DNA from: Porodaedalea pini
Lineage: Eukaryota > Basidiomycota > Agaricomycetes > Hymenochaetales > Hymenochaetaceae
NCBI GenBank assembly: GCA_002794775.1
Contig: NBAY01000001.1
Span: forward strand, 1,860,001-1,924,000
DNA length: 64,000 nt
Direction of reading: 5' to 3'
Shown here: positions 1-12,014 of the stretch, piece by piece
Numbering within the stretch: the stretch's first letter is position 1
Layout: every line of letters begins with the position of its first letter
Notes under the pieces: model-generated
Seen by the model: only the letters and a program-made list of their open reading frames with translations
Told to the model about the DNA's origin: nothing
The model's database searches: none
Made by a program: the position numbers and the translations under genes

Positions 1-463
1 ACCTGTGTTGTGCAAATTTGTTTCTATTATTTCTTGCCTAATATTTCTTTAATAAATCTCAGTAAATGATGGAACACTATCTTGGTTATATATTGAATGG
101 TTTTTTGTGGCAAAAGGATGCGATATATAATTTATGGATGGCAGAAAGTGCCGGGAGGTCCTGAAATGTGACGAACAAGCAAGGCAATGGGATGACATAA
201 AAATTAAAATGTTACCTTGCCGATCCAAGCTTACAAACAGTGTAGTCTCACGGGTGTTCAAAGGAGTGGTTTCCGTGTCATAAAGCCTGTTTTTTTCTTG
301 CCTTCAAAACAATTTCACTTACACACTTCAGGGCTCAAAAAAATTTAATTAGATACTTTTGATATGGATCTCCACATTCATGTAAAAATTTAGTGGAAAA
401 ATGTTTTGTAGACATTTTGCAGAAGGAATCCAAGTTGATGTTCAAAGGACGCGTCTTTGACTG
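1..463. mobile_element. Right end of a TA-flanked inverted-repeat DNA element, cut by the window edge
   Basis: The last 26 or so bases before 463 are the inverted complement of the sequence starting at 5705 (outer bases CAGTCAAAGACGCGTCC), and similarity continues for about 37 bp. A TA dinucleotide follows directly (464-465), as at both ends of the full copy at 5705-9323. The TA flanks suggest a Tc1/mariner-type target. No transposase reading frame is visible in the part present. I infer a second copy of the same family; the other end lies outside the window. Confidence 0.55.
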
Positions 464-3400
464 TAGATGTAAAAGTAGAAGTAGCTTGAGCTCGCAGAAC
501 TGTCAGCGGTATACCGAGGTTTCCGACCTGGTAGGCGCCACGCAACGGGAGCAGCACTTAATATCACGGTTCTTTGCCAAGTTATGATTCAAGCTATATT
601 CCTCGCCGATCTTGACTTCAGGATTGTATTAGGGCAAACACATCTTGACCAGCAGCCCGGGGGGGGGGACGCAACGAGAATGGCGGTGGACGTTCTCTAC
701 CGAGTTCCTTACCTCATTCCCTCTCATTCGCAACCGACGCCTGCACCACCGATGATCTACTCTCGCATAACATTCCTTTCCACCCCTTCCACTTCCTTAT
801 GGCTCTGCGAAGCCGGTATGTCAGGCTTCCTTTTCCTTACAATGCACGCGGAATAACATCAACCGTCGGACAGAGGAGCGTCCGGTAATTGAGGACAAAT
901 GCGGTGATTACCGATACCAGCGTGCATATATCGGGAGCGACTTCGTTGGGTCGAGCTGCTCGCCCGAGCAGGACGACATTTGCGCTCGAACACGAGCAGC
1001 CCGCAAACCGTCAGTACTTCGAAGCTGTTCGCGTTGGTTGCACGTTCCTCTGTCTTCCTCTGAGAATCAGCTAGGGTATCACAAAATATGCGGGGGGGAG
1101 AGGGAGTGCCATTGAAGGGATGTTGCCGGAGGGATACCGGTGCGGGAGGTGCAGGCTGTTGAAACACCCAACAGATAACCTCCGCACGCTGAAGAGAGAG
1201 AGCAGAGACGCTGCCCCTGTCGTTCGCGCTCTAAATGCGCACAGTGGTGGGCCTATAAGCATTGAGTTGGCTGATGAGGGCCGCGATCCTTTGTGTAGGC
1301 TGTGGACCGCCGTGACATCCAGATTCCAGAAAGCAGAAGCCCTTCCGATTTAGTCAAATGTCGATCATGTGCCGATCACTCGGCAGTGTTGGCATACGAC
1401 TCAATCGGAGAGTGATTATTTGTCCCCCATATTGTACCATTTACCGAGATGTCCCTAAGAAGGGTGGACAGAGAACAAGTTCGTCGCTGTGCCATGCTGA
1501 GCGTAGTCTGCAAGGTGAAACCGCTTGTGTTTCTCACCCGGGTTTTTCTGACGTATCTGAAGTAGCTATTGTGGTACTTCCGAGAGAGATTAGCTAGTGG
1601 CAAGTGCAGTGTAGGAGCCACCCACCTCTTGGTGCAGAAGTAATTGTACTGCTGAGAATCTCAAATTCCAAAAGAGAGAGATAGCACACCCGCTCATGAT
1701 GATATACTTACTTTCATGATATGTATAACTCTAGCGTACCAGTTCACATCAATAACCCTTGCTCTCGTCAAAGGCACGCGTCTCCACAAGGTTTTGGGAA
1801 CACGTAGTGCTCGTCTTGTGAATATACTGGTTCAAGATCAAGTCATTTACGCCGTTCTGCGAATGCCTTTTTTTATTCATGAAGATCATGCATTCTCTGT
1901 CAGGGTGTTTTGCATAAACGTATCTGCCTCCGTGTCACAACAAAAATGAGATATGCTGTTACATTTTGTGCAGAGCTCACGTTCTCGCCCTCCTTGGAAA
2001 CCATATGTTGGTACATTCGAAGAAGGCGGCGGTTTCGGAGTGAATAGGCCACAGGAGTTCAACACAAGCGTACTTCAAGGCCTTTCAGGCAGTTAGCACC
2101 CGGGCAGCAGCGACCATTAAGGGCGGGGAGTGTTCGCGGTTTCTTTCTTGAGTTTGCACTGAAAGGTGAGATCTGAAGTTGTTTGCTAGGAACGGGCTGG
2201 AGCTGCCTCCTAAGGGCTTCACATACCTAGCTGAACAGATTTTGTATCCCCGTTGTTCCCTTCTCTCTCTGTTACAAATGTCGGAGTCGTGACGTCTACA
2301 CATCCTTTCTCCCTTATTAGAACGCATTATGTTACGCCTGCCCGATCCCCTTCAATTTATTCACCAACTACCCCGTCACCCCTGTTTCTCGTGATATACG
2401 ATTATGATTCAAAGCCATAGTTCATGCGGTATTGAGAAACCGGATGGGCTATTTGAGTAAGGGATGCACCCGAGTCTACGGGGAACTGTTGGCGTACTCA
2501 ACGTTGGCCAGTTTCCTTTCTTTGTGGGCTTTCACTTTCTCATGAAGGATAACGATCAATGCCCTTGTTAATTCATTACTGCACCCCTGCCAAATCCTGG
2601 CCGACCTGTCAGCCATTTATGCTTACATATTTCTCTTTCGCCACCAAAATGCAGTATCCTCATTTTGCGGTACTAGTTCAATCATTGATAGCGGTAAGGA
2701 TCCGACGCAATCGTGATCCAACGAAGAGACGAGCCGCACGTAAAGAGCAAGCTATCTGAATACTTATCGACCTCAAGAAACCCGAAAATTCATTTCTCAC
2801 AGCCTATCCCGAGCGCGGGCCGTAAATGACCCCGTTGCTAGATAACCCAATAAACACATGGTGAAAAACGTTCGCTTTATCCATAAGACTGTCCCCGGGT
2901 CCTCGACTGAGGGGTAGGAAGGCGTTGTAGCTCTTCCTTAGTGATAGAAAGAAAGCTCCTAAAGCTCCTAGGCTCTTGTGCGCCCGTACAGTCGATCTGC
3001 AATCCCGAAGTGGGCAACGCAGTAGTACTAAGAAGGAGCGCCACGGAAGCCTGGAGATTGATGGCCGGAGAAAGGGATCCGGAGAAAAGATAAACGCGCG
3101 ATGTCCACTGTAGGCCCAGACCTATACTTACCTCCCGCTCCCTAGAGAAGAAAGGGCAGATCTCAGAGTGGTTTATTTCTGGGCCTGCTTCCGCCCGCGG
3201 TAAGACACGGAGAGGGAGTGGGATAGATCACGTTCATGGGCGTTACCGCGCGAGTAGAAAGACACCCTCGATAGTCGGGTGGCTTCTTTTGATTCTGGGA
3301 CAATTGCCAATTGCCAACAAGTTCGAGAAGCGCGCGCACAACGTACAAGGGTGGCCGTAACGTTCACGCGCTCAGCGCAGCGAGAGCTAACGAACACCGG

Positions 3401-3705
3401 CATCGACGCCAGAAGCCTAAAGTTTGAACTATCCGAAGGGGGGAGCGGGAGTTGTACAGCGCGGACTTTCGTTTTCGACTAATGTACAGGGGCCACGGAT
3501 GCATGTCCTGCTCTATGACATTTGTGAACAACTTCGGACCAGGTCCCTGAGCACATCTTTTGAAACGAACGGAGTGTCTGAGTGCGTGCGTTCACTATTT
3601 TGCTGGACGTTCCATTTCGTTGACTTTCTCTATTCAATAATTTACGCATTCTTAGATGTATGGTGGTCCGAGAGCTAATATCAAAATATATCAGGTCAAG
3701 ATTAG
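464..3705. other. Intergenic, no gene recognised
   Basis: Only short overlapping frames on both strands, none with a recognisable motif or a plausible splice chain. A run of ten G lies near 660. The right end is the 3' flank of the carrier gene. Confidence 0.5.
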
Positions 3706-5564
3706 TCATTGATAAAGATCGAGTTCACCTTTGCGGAACAGAGAAAGCGTGAACTCTACAACAAGAAGCAGCACACCACCGCCCGGCGCCAGCCGAAGCA
3801 CCTTGGGCACGAAGCCTTTGTACAAAGCGGCAGGCCCCTCTTCACGGAGAATTGTCGCCAGCCTAAAACACATGGCAAGTTAGCCAACTTTGCTCCACAA
3901 ATACCTTCATTCTTCTTCATCTCCACGATGAGAAGAACGCAACATTAACGAATACCGGTAAATGAAGTGAAAGAGCTTACGCAGGATAAGTCCAGTTATA
4001 CTTCGGTACGCTTCCCGGTACCTTCTCCGCGCCCTGAATGCGCGATTTGACCACCTGTCCGTTTGTAAAGTATCAGAACCTGGCTTCTAGCTTAAAGCAA
4101 AGAAATGATCAGCCTACATCGAATCTATTGACCGAACGGATGATGGAATCTATCAGTTAATGCTTCTGCACGTAGCCAAAATACAAAAGTGGTAGGACAC
4201 GAGTTTTCCTTACGGGGTATTCAAAGCTGTCCCGACAAAGCCTCCGACAGAGCCAGAGATAAAATTGTTGAGGAGAGTGCCTTGAGGGGTCTATCGCGTT
4301 GAGATCCGAAATTTAAGTTAAAACTATAAGAAATCGCCACCAATATTGATGTGACTGGAGCGATTGGTAAGCATACCTCAGACTTGGGCAACAAAGCCTT
4401 CACTTGAAAGATCGATCTGCAAAGAGACACAATAATGAGGCTTGCAGAGATAAGGTGAGAACATGGTTCTGGGTGGACTCACCCGAAGTATCCTCCGTTC
4501 CACCAGACATGCCTCAATACGATGGGAAGAGTAAGAAGAGAAGACGATAGAACAACGTCAGATTCAAAGTCAGCACTCGGATTGTTCCAATTCAACCTTC
4601 TACCTAGGAGACATGGCTGACATTACCTCCAGAAAGTCGCTTCCATACCAGCGTAAAGACCGAGGAGGCCCTCGCTTTTCACAATCCGACGAAGAACATC
4701 CATCGGTCCTGCGTATACACTGTGCTTGTCCTGCAGTCTGGAAGGGAAATGAGAAGCGTCAGCATGTCAGATCACATGGACACGCCCAGGCTGCAATCTG
4801 GACGACGCACTTGATCTTGACGAGCTCGAATGGCACAACGACGAAACTTTCAGTAGCGCCGGCACTGCAGCCAGTCAGGATAGACAACGTTTGGTTCATC
4901 TTCTTCTCGCCGGTCCAACCCATATAAGTCTTTCCCCAAAACTCATTTGCTGCACTGCGTGCGAGCGTGTAATGAGCATTCGAAAACAACGCGGCATTAA
5001 CGCTGAGCCAAACACTATCTCACAATTTTGTCGCCCTCTTTGGAGCTTCTAATAGCAAGGGAGGAACTAGACCTGCACGAAGGAGAACACGCGTGAGCCC
5101 TGCTCACGGTTACCATTGTGTAAACCAGTCCAGCACCTCTGTAAAGTCTCCCGACTCTGCTGACCAGTATGAGCAAAGATAAGACACCATTGAGAAGCTA
5201 AACACACGCACCCCTCCTCAGCAATTATTGACTTGAAACTTCCCATCAACCCAGTCGAAGTTTTCCCCCGCTCCAGCTGCATGCGTGTTTTGACCTGAAG
5301 AAAGGCGATTAGCTATCACCGCAAGCTCAGTCGACAAAGGTATACTACACACAACATCTAATCAACGTGTATTAGTTCATGTTCCAGCATATGAGACAGG
5401 TATGTTGAGCTCACCGAGAGGGTAGAACGTCAAAATTTCAGAAATTCCAGCAATTGCACCTGCGGTGAAGTTCGCGATAAAAGGAAGAGCTAGTGGCGTC
5501 TTTAGTCAAGTTGTTGTAAAAGTTGTGAGTAAAAATGCATACGCTTCTTCTGTTCCGCTGCCAT
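3706..5564 (-). CDS. Mitochondrial 2-oxodicarboxylate carrier (ODC type)
   Basis: Mitochondrial carrier family protein of the 2-oxodicarboxylate subgroup, expected in the inner mitochondrial membrane, exchanging 2-oxoadipate or 2-oxoglutarate for other dicarboxylates; this links lysine metabolism to the matrix. Fourteen exons: 5543-5564, 5415-5489, 5353-5357, 5212-5294, 5137-5156, 5024-5072, 4811-4954, 4627-4737, 4483-4512, 4377-4416, 4214-4290, 4118-4124, 3981-4054, 3706-3862. They sum to 894 nt, giving 297 aa, the normal size for the family. The three carrier signatures P-x-[DE]-x-x-[KR] are present: PLDVVK, PFELVK and PFDVVK. The N-terminus reads MAAEQKKPLPFIANFTAGA. Two exons are tiny (5 and 7 nt) and each encodes part of a signature. 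A transposable element begins 140 bp upstream of the ATG, so the promoter may be partly element-derived. The family call is firm; substrate preference is by family resemblance only. Confidence 0.88.
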
Positions 5565-5973
5565 TTCTGCAAATGCCTGCTGAATAGAAAGCAATGGAGT
5601 AAAAGCAGATGGGAACGAGGACTCGGAGGACGACAGCCAGTTTGGTTCGAGCGATTTGTGGAATGTGGTATCACTATTACGGCCGCTTCCGGATTATGTA
5701 CATACAGTCAAAGACGCGTCCTTTGAACAGCAACTTGGATTTCACCCGCAGAATTCTGGTGACAATATTTTTTCTATGTTTTATACACAAATGAAGAATA
5801 CTATGAGAGGTACAAACTAGTACTGTAACTTTTCTGAGGCATCAAGTGTGTGAGCAAAATTGATACAAAAGCGAGGCTCTTTGTCACAGAAACCCTTCCT
5901 TTAAACAGCCTGCGTGATAGAGTCACAAAATATGCAAAGTTTAGGTCACATCATCTGATTCTGATCAACTTAA

Positions 5974-6458
5974 GGCCCTGTTCGGCAACATTTTTAACGG
6001 TGTGATAACGCCCATGTGCTTAGCTATCATGAGGTTAGCTATTTGGGTGTTCGGGTCGCATGTGTCTTAACGGCAGTGTTACAGGGTTGTTGTCACCCTA
6101 CAACAGCTTCCGCCACATGCTTGACATGTCACTTTCCTATATGTACAAGATGCACACTAGTACTATCATCTCTTGGTTGAAGTTGGCAGATTCTACTGTA
6201 TTCACCTACGTTTCAAGCTGCTGAAGGCAGCACACTCAATGTGGCTAACAAGGATGACAGCTCAAATAAGGAGAACATTGCACCAACCAAGGAACCATGA
6301 AGATGCAGTACTAGTCCATGACTAATGTGTGTGACAATGTGTGACAAAATAGCTAGACTATGTACCCTTGAATTAGCTCTGCAACAGCAAACTCCAGTTG
6401 TTAGCTACACTATCACAAGGGCGTTATCACACCATTAAAAATGTTGCCGAACAGGGCC
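5974..6458. mobile_element. PIF/Harbinger-like MITE (485 bp) nested in the 3.6-kb element
   Basis: Terminal inverted repeats of about 40 bp beginning GGCCCTGTTCGGCAACA, perfect at the outer 24 or so bases, flanked by direct TAA (5971-5973 and 6459-6461). The 3-bp TAA-type target duplication and GGCC-starting ends are the pattern of Tourist/Harbinger MITEs. There is no coding capacity. Because it interrupts the outer part of the larger element, it inserted later. Confidence 0.75.
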
Positions 6459-7018
6459 TAAGGTAGGTGAAATCCATACTCTACCAGCCGTGACAATCAC
6501 GTGTTTGGTCTTGCCACATCAGTCAAATTCACTGATTTTATGACCTCATTATCTCAAATCAACTGAACAAGCCATGTTACAGGCTGGAAAAAAGAGTAGT
6601 GGATACTATATGATATATGTATATGCATATTACCAAAAGTACAAAGTTACTTGCATATTAGAGTTGTGGTGATGCTACATGATCATATTCACAGGGTTTA
6701 TGAGATATGTATTCTTTTTCTGTTCTCTAAGCTTTTCTGACAAGTATTTTGAGGATCACCAAAGCAAAACTTCAAAAAAGAAAAAATTGTTCAGAACAGA
6801 TTGTTTAATTTTCAACTTGTGATATAACATTCTGGGCAGATTTTTATTTAGGGGGATACAGAGGTGGTGAAAGGAAATTTTCGCACATTTGGAAACGCCG
6901 ATCAAGGCAGATCATTGTCGACCATACACGTGATTACGCAGTCACCCGATCTTGATGGATACTTGCCCAGGCAAAAATCCGTCAGTCACAGTCACGCTAC
7001 ACCGTCACATCTTGTGAC

Positions 7019-7666
7019 ATGGCACACAAACGTCAAGAAAGCAAAGGACAACCAATGGAGGTTGATCCCCAATGCACCAAGTGCATGCTACTACAGAACG
7101 TAGCACAGAAGGTCCCAGAACTCCTGAAGACAATAGGATTAATGGACCAGGATGTCACATTACGAGCACACAAGTGGGAAGGCCAATCCCCATACTTTGA
7201 AACAGGACAGGCAATCTACTATCGAGATGCCAAGACATATAAAGTCCACATCAGTAAAGAAGAACGTGGCATGGAGAACTACAAATGGGATACAGTTATC
7301 CAATACAATAAGGAGCCACATGAAGAATGCAGGAACTGCAAGATGATGATACAAATACCTACCCCGAGTCCAGTGCAAGGGAATGATGTACCAATACACA
7401 TAACAACAGCACTCAAGCACTGTTGGGCATACCTCAGGGACATAAAGCATCAAGGCACGATTACACTATACAAATTCGAGCACGTGTCAGGGAGATGTAC
7501 ATTCAAGATCACTCTAGCCCTAGGAGTACATGACCCACCGTTCACAATGGAGACATGTCTCGGCGGAGCAGCCCTATCACCGGATGGACCTGACACTGAA
7601 TGGCGATCCAAGAATAACCCATGGGTCCACATGGTTATCCCCAATGGATTTGAATGGGAGGAATGA
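7019..7666 (+). CDS. Unrecognised 215-aa protein with two CxxC pairs
   Basis: Single uninterrupted reading frame from ATG to stop. I do not recognise the family. The protein is hydrophilic and has two CxxC pairs, C19/C22 (CTKC) and C104/C107 (CRNC), which could together hold a zinc ion. The remaining cysteines and histidines are scattered. There is no signal peptide or membrane segment. It lies centrally in a TA-flanked inverted-repeat element, so it may be an element protein or captured cargo. It does not show transposase catalytic motifs. The open frame of 648 bp in an otherwise frame-poor, AT-rich element argues for a real coding region, but introns extending it upstream cannot be excluded. 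Confidence 0.45.
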   Translation: MAHKRQESKGQPMEVDPQCTKCMLLQNVAQKVPELLKTIGLMDQDVTLRAHKWEGQSPYFETGQAIYYRDAKTYKVHISKEERGMENYKWDTVIQYNKEPHEECRNCKMMIQIPTPSPVQGNDVPIHITTALKHCWAYLRDIKHQGTITLYKFEHVSGRCTFKITLALGVHDPPFTMETCLGGAALSPDGPDTEWRSKNNPWVHMVIPNGFEWEE

Positions 7667-8040
7667 CAACCCGAGCGCAGCAATGCAACCCGATAGGCTA
7701 TGCAGTGCCACAACCAAGGAAGATGCTTCGAGAAGCAGGGAAGTAAAGCCCTGATATAGAAGCACACGGGAGAAGCAGGAAGTTAATTAAACTGAAGCAT
7801 GTGGAGCACGCGGGAGCCCGACTACCAGATCGGTGATGTACTCACCCGAGCGCACGGGTCATGACATCATGAGACTCACACCGCAGTCCAAATTGCAGGA
7901 TGCAAGCAAACCATTGGATGGAGTACATGTGCATACATCCCCACCGCAGCAGCCAAGTGCTGCGGCCACCTGAAACATAGGAAGGAAACGGAAGGGCATC
8001 TGGTTGGACAGAATGTAAAGAAATTAGAAATTCAGTAGGC

Positions 8041-8048
8041 TATATAAG
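8041..8048 (+). promoter_or_regulatory. TATA-like box followed by pyrimidine-rich stretch
   Basis: TATATAAG followed within 40-120 bp by long C/T-rich tracts, resembling a fungal or LTR-type promoter start region. No gene directly downstream was recognised. It could be the promoter part of an old solo LTR, but I found no paired copy. Confidence 0.25.
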
Positions 8049-9323
8049 GCCGAGTAACTAGCACCCCAGATCCCCATTCTCTATCACTTTCAAGCTTTCA
8101 CAGTACGGTTTTAGCTACCTGCATAGCTATCTTCTTACCCCTACCTCTACATCTATAACTACCACTGTGTAATATCCTCCTTGGTTGAATAACGAGTCCG
8201 CCCCATACTGGGTTGAGGATTTGTCCCAAGTTGAATAAGGATTGACTTTGATTGAGTAGACCCTCAGCTACGTCACGCTTAGAAGGTTCCTCTCATTGTC
8301 CACAGAACCAAGTCTGGTTGAGTGCATCTCGGCTACGCCAAGCCTTGCAGTTTGCCTCCTAGACAACATCGCAGCATAACCAAACGTCTCTCGACCCTCT
8401 AGGGCATTACCTCCCCTATCTGCTGTAACTAAGTGCTTTCAATACTAACCTCAGGTTCCACCTGATAAGGGCAGCGAAGGAGAAGCTGGTTATGGGATCG
8501 GTCGAAGATAAGTAAAGTCGTCTCGGTAATACACCACTCAGAGGACCATACAGTCCGGAAGGCAACACCTTCGTGGTTAAAGAATTGGAATATTTGCCTG
8601 ACCCTAACAGGTGGTGATCCTCAAAATACCACAAATTTGACATAAAGGGCAAAAGTGTGATGCAGTGTGATCATGTGATACTGGAACAGGTGGGTTTGAA
8701 AAGTTACAGGACACCCTGAAAGGAAACTCTTTCTTGACCACAAAAATCCTTTGCTTTGACTTCATAGAAAATTCAAAGATGGCAAGAAGATAACAGTCAT
8801 CATTTTTGTACAAGAAAATACCTGTGTTCTGTGTTTATGCAAGGGTGGACATTAGGTAGAGATAGGTTTGCTCAGGCAGATGTGAACCAGCTTCCATTTT
8901 CAGGTATCCCATAACTTTTAAAATCCACCTGTAGAGTATGGATTTCACCTACCTTACTTTCTTGTCACATTTCAGGACTTCATCATACTGTCCCCCTCTA
9001 TAAATTGCAACATGTACTCTTCTGCTATAAAACAACACAGAATATGCACCTGATATATTATACACATTGAATATGACATTTCAGGATAGCTTTATGAGTA
9101 AGGAACAACAGGAGAAAATTTGCTTGAAGCAAATCATGCAAATTCTGCATGATTTTTGCAGTTTTTGATTTATTTTAATTTACCCACATGGCCAATTCCT
9201 TTGAAACTTGACAGTAGCATTACAATAATACACACAGACCTATAATTTTTTTTTGGAAAGTGGAAATGAAGTATTGCAGGGGAAAATACGAGGTGATCAA
9301 AGGAACATCGGTGTCTTTGACTG

Positions 9324-10245
9324 TAACTTACTGCCGTCGGCATTAATATTCCAGATTAGGCGTTCATACATATATTCGCGCTGGTGAATATCAAATGTTT
9401 CAGAATCTAGAAGACACTCGACATCTTTCAGCACTGATGTTTCTCTGTTATGTCTACACAGTAAGTGTCTGAACACGTTTACCCTGAGATGCGGCCCTCA
9501 AAACTGAGTTATTTTGTCAATAAGCATGTCTGCAGCCCGAAGGAGAAGCTGAGTCAGTGAGCCGATCACTTTGCATACGAAAGTAAAGTATAATATGAGC
9601 ATAATATGTCGCAATCATGCTGAACCTTGTTGAGTTATCTCCCATATCTCCGATCCTCCGAGATAACTATGCTCTGGTTGGCGTATCGTGAATTGTGATG
9701 CGAGTTCCGACTGCAGTGCTCGGGGGACAGCCTCGCTTGGCACATCCCGACCTTCAAATTCCATTTTGAATCGTATTGAATAACTTCGAATTACAAAACG
9801 ACACTGTACGAGCGAGCGAGAGCCTTACTGTGCTCTGACCCGAGCCTCCACTGTTCTCTCGAACTTATTATTACCCATAAAATTAAGGAAGTATGAATGC
9901 TCATTGTCAATCCGGTTTGGCAAGTTTGCTTGCTGGCCTTCTTCTAACTAGCAGATTGGACAACTTACTAGTAAGCCATGCCACTAACTTCTGTGCACGT
10001 CATTACGATCATACATGCGTGAATGAAGAGCCCTTGGATGCTTCGAGGGTCTGGAATTTGAATAGCCAATATTAATGTCGCGGAGTCTAATCGACTTACG
10101 TAAAATAACGATTGCTTCGCCAAAAGGTGCCGGAGCGCGAGAGTACACGTTGTCTTCTGGACATCACGATCTCTTAGCCTCACACGTCGTACACCGTCCG
10201 TCCTGTGTGCAAGTTCGAGACAGCATAGGCAGCTCTTTCGGCATT
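9324..10245. other. Intergenic spacer upstream of the E2 gene
   Basis: No recognisable gene. It contains the promoter side of the ubiquitin-conjugating enzyme gene; no clear TATA box was seen. Confidence 0.4.
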
Positions 10246-11341
10246 ATGGCATCGCGCAATGGAAACAAGTCGACCGCTCTGAGACGTCTTATGACTGAAT
10301 ATAAGCAATTGACTGCGAATGGTGGGTGCTTTACTTTCCCGCAGGCGCTTAAACACGAAGTCACGAAGTCGTTCTCAATTCTCTTCTCAGGGTCCCCTGA
10401 TGGCATGTTTACCGCTGGTGAGTACCCCAGATCCTTTCTGCTACAGAATATCGTGTAGTTACGACCAATTTCTTCTTTTACTTTCGGTACTTGTGTTGTT
10501 GTTGTAAGGCCCAATATCCGAGGAAGACCTCTTCACATGGGAAGCACTCATCTGTGGTCCCAAAGATACGCCTTTTGTGTGTCGAGCCAATCTATTCTCT
10601 AGCCAAGTATGCCTGCCACTCATCTGAATGCATTAGGAGGGCGGTGTGTTCGCTGCAAAATTGACTTTCGTAAGCTTCCCAGATGCTCTCGGTTTTGGGT
10701 TGACCCTAATCTTGAATCCTCTACTCTGCCCGTTTAATCGGTCAAACGTTCCTGCGCTGGAAGCCCGACGACTATCCTTTATCTCCATTCAAAATGAAAT
10801 TCGAACCTCCATTGTTCCATCCTAATGGTAAATGCCTCGTGTTTCTCGGATACACCCCAGATTAGTCTTTCTCTTCTCTTGCTATGTACTTACTTTCTTG
10901 AAAGTCTATCCCGATGGGACGGTGTGCATATCCATTTTGCACGCTCCAGGAGACGATCCCACGCATTATGAGCAGGCTTCGGAGCGCTGGAGTCCCGTCC
11001 AGAGCGTTGAGAAAGTGATCTTAAGCGTGATATCGATGTTAGCAGGTAATGCCCTCGTATTCCCGGTTGCGTTCTTTTCATTTCTAGGTAGCTAACAACC
11101 ATCTCGTCTGGTTGCTTCTCGATCCAATGTGCTACTACAGAACCCAATTTAGAGAGCGGTGCGAACATCGACTGCTGCAAGCTTTATCGCGACAATCAGG
11201 ATGTAAGTGTCCAAAATTTCGTTTGCTTCTCTTCCTTCCACCATTCGATCGGCTCGCGTTCTCGGGTCGGACTCATCTTAACTCCCGCAGGAGTATGTTC
11301 GGCTCGTCAAGGCTTCAATCCGCGAACAGCTCGGGTTGTAA
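10246..11341 (+). CDS. ubc7: Ubiquitin-conjugating enzyme E2, Ubc7/UBE2G2 type
   Basis: E2 enzyme that takes ubiquitin from E1 on a cysteine thioester and, in the Ubc7/UBE2G2 branch, serves ER-associated degradation ligases at the cytosolic face of the ER. Eight exons: 10246-10321, 10391-10417, 10509-10576, 10637-10669, 10764-10827, 10905-11045, 11141-11202, 11291-11341; total 522 nt, 173 aa, close to human UBE2G2 (165 aa). The HPN motif is at 87-89, the active-site cysteine is C97 (in GTVCISIL), and it is followed by the acidic loop [14 protein letters not shown], the diagnostic insertion of the Ubc7/Cdc34/UBE2G group. The C-terminus reads [11 protein letters not shown]. Oddity: the usual YPLSPPKMKF is [10 protein letters not shown] here (F77), a change in a conserved proline pair. 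Start chosen because it yields the canonical [12 protein letters not shown] helix right after the N-terminus. Confidence 0.93.
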
Positions 11342-12014
11342 CACCGAAGTCCCACGCTATTAGCATGAGAGCGGCTAGTCCAGGCGCCAGGGTCCGGGAC
11401 AGCACGTCATTGTATTCAAAGTCTATTCCTGTACGAAAACGAAACGAAACCAAAAATGGACGCAATTGCACAACGCTTCAAGTGAATTGATATCCTATAC
11501 TATCTGCGTGCATATAATGTGGATCGACCCGGGGAACCGGAACATAAAGTTTTATCCTGACACGAGAACACAAGAATGGGAGTCTGTACTCACAAGAGTG
11601 AGTATATGGATTCGCCTAGACGTGCGTCGATGCTGGACGGCAGTTTCCGTGGTGCACACTAGTACTTGACTTCTCTCAGCTCGTGGAGGAGTACATTGGG
11701 AGTTCGTTCCAGACTCGAGGTACCGAAGGGAACCGCCCTCAAAGCTTAAGACAAAGTCGATCCCATATGAAGCGGACATAAGCGAGCAAAAGCACCGAAG
11801 GAACCAGCAGTGCAAACCGAACGACGTCATTGTGCCAGGCCGTTTTTTTCATGCGCTCTACAGGGGACTACAATAATAATTGTGGCGAATCCGATGAAAA
11901 AATTGATGAAAACTGAAATACAACAACATTATCCAAGGTACTGTTGGTATTGGTTGAAAATTAATTTTCCTTTTTTCCATAGGTTGCAAATCTACGGATG
12001 GAATACCCTCAGAA
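11342..12014. other. Intergenic between tail-to-tail E2 and lactone oxidase genes
   Basis: Shared 3' flank of two convergent genes. Short frames only; nothing recognised. Confidence 0.5.

Larger units (their letters stand above)
6463..8955. repeat. Sub-terminal inverted repeat pair inside the 3.6-kb element
   Basis: The 23 bases at 6463-6485 are the exact inverted complement of 8933-8955. Further inward the arms share shorter matches such as TTTTGAGGATCACC (near 6749 and inverted near 8620) and ACATGATCA. This points to long, diverged terminal inverted repeats rather than chance. Confidence 0.6.
5705..9323. mobile_element. 3.6-kb TA-flanked inverted-repeat DNA element
   Basis: Left end starts CAGTCAAAGACGCGTCC and the right end is its imperfect inverted complement (CAGTCAAAGACACCG when read inward). 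TA flanks both ends (5703-5704 and 9324-9325). Sub-terminal stretches of about 300 bp on each side (about 6463-6780 and 8610-8955) are also inverted relatives of each other, so the inverted repeats were long and have drifted. It carries one long ORF (7019-7666) and an inserted MITE (5974-6458). No DDE/DDD transposase was recognised, so it is either non-autonomous or of a type I do not know. Confidence 0.55.
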
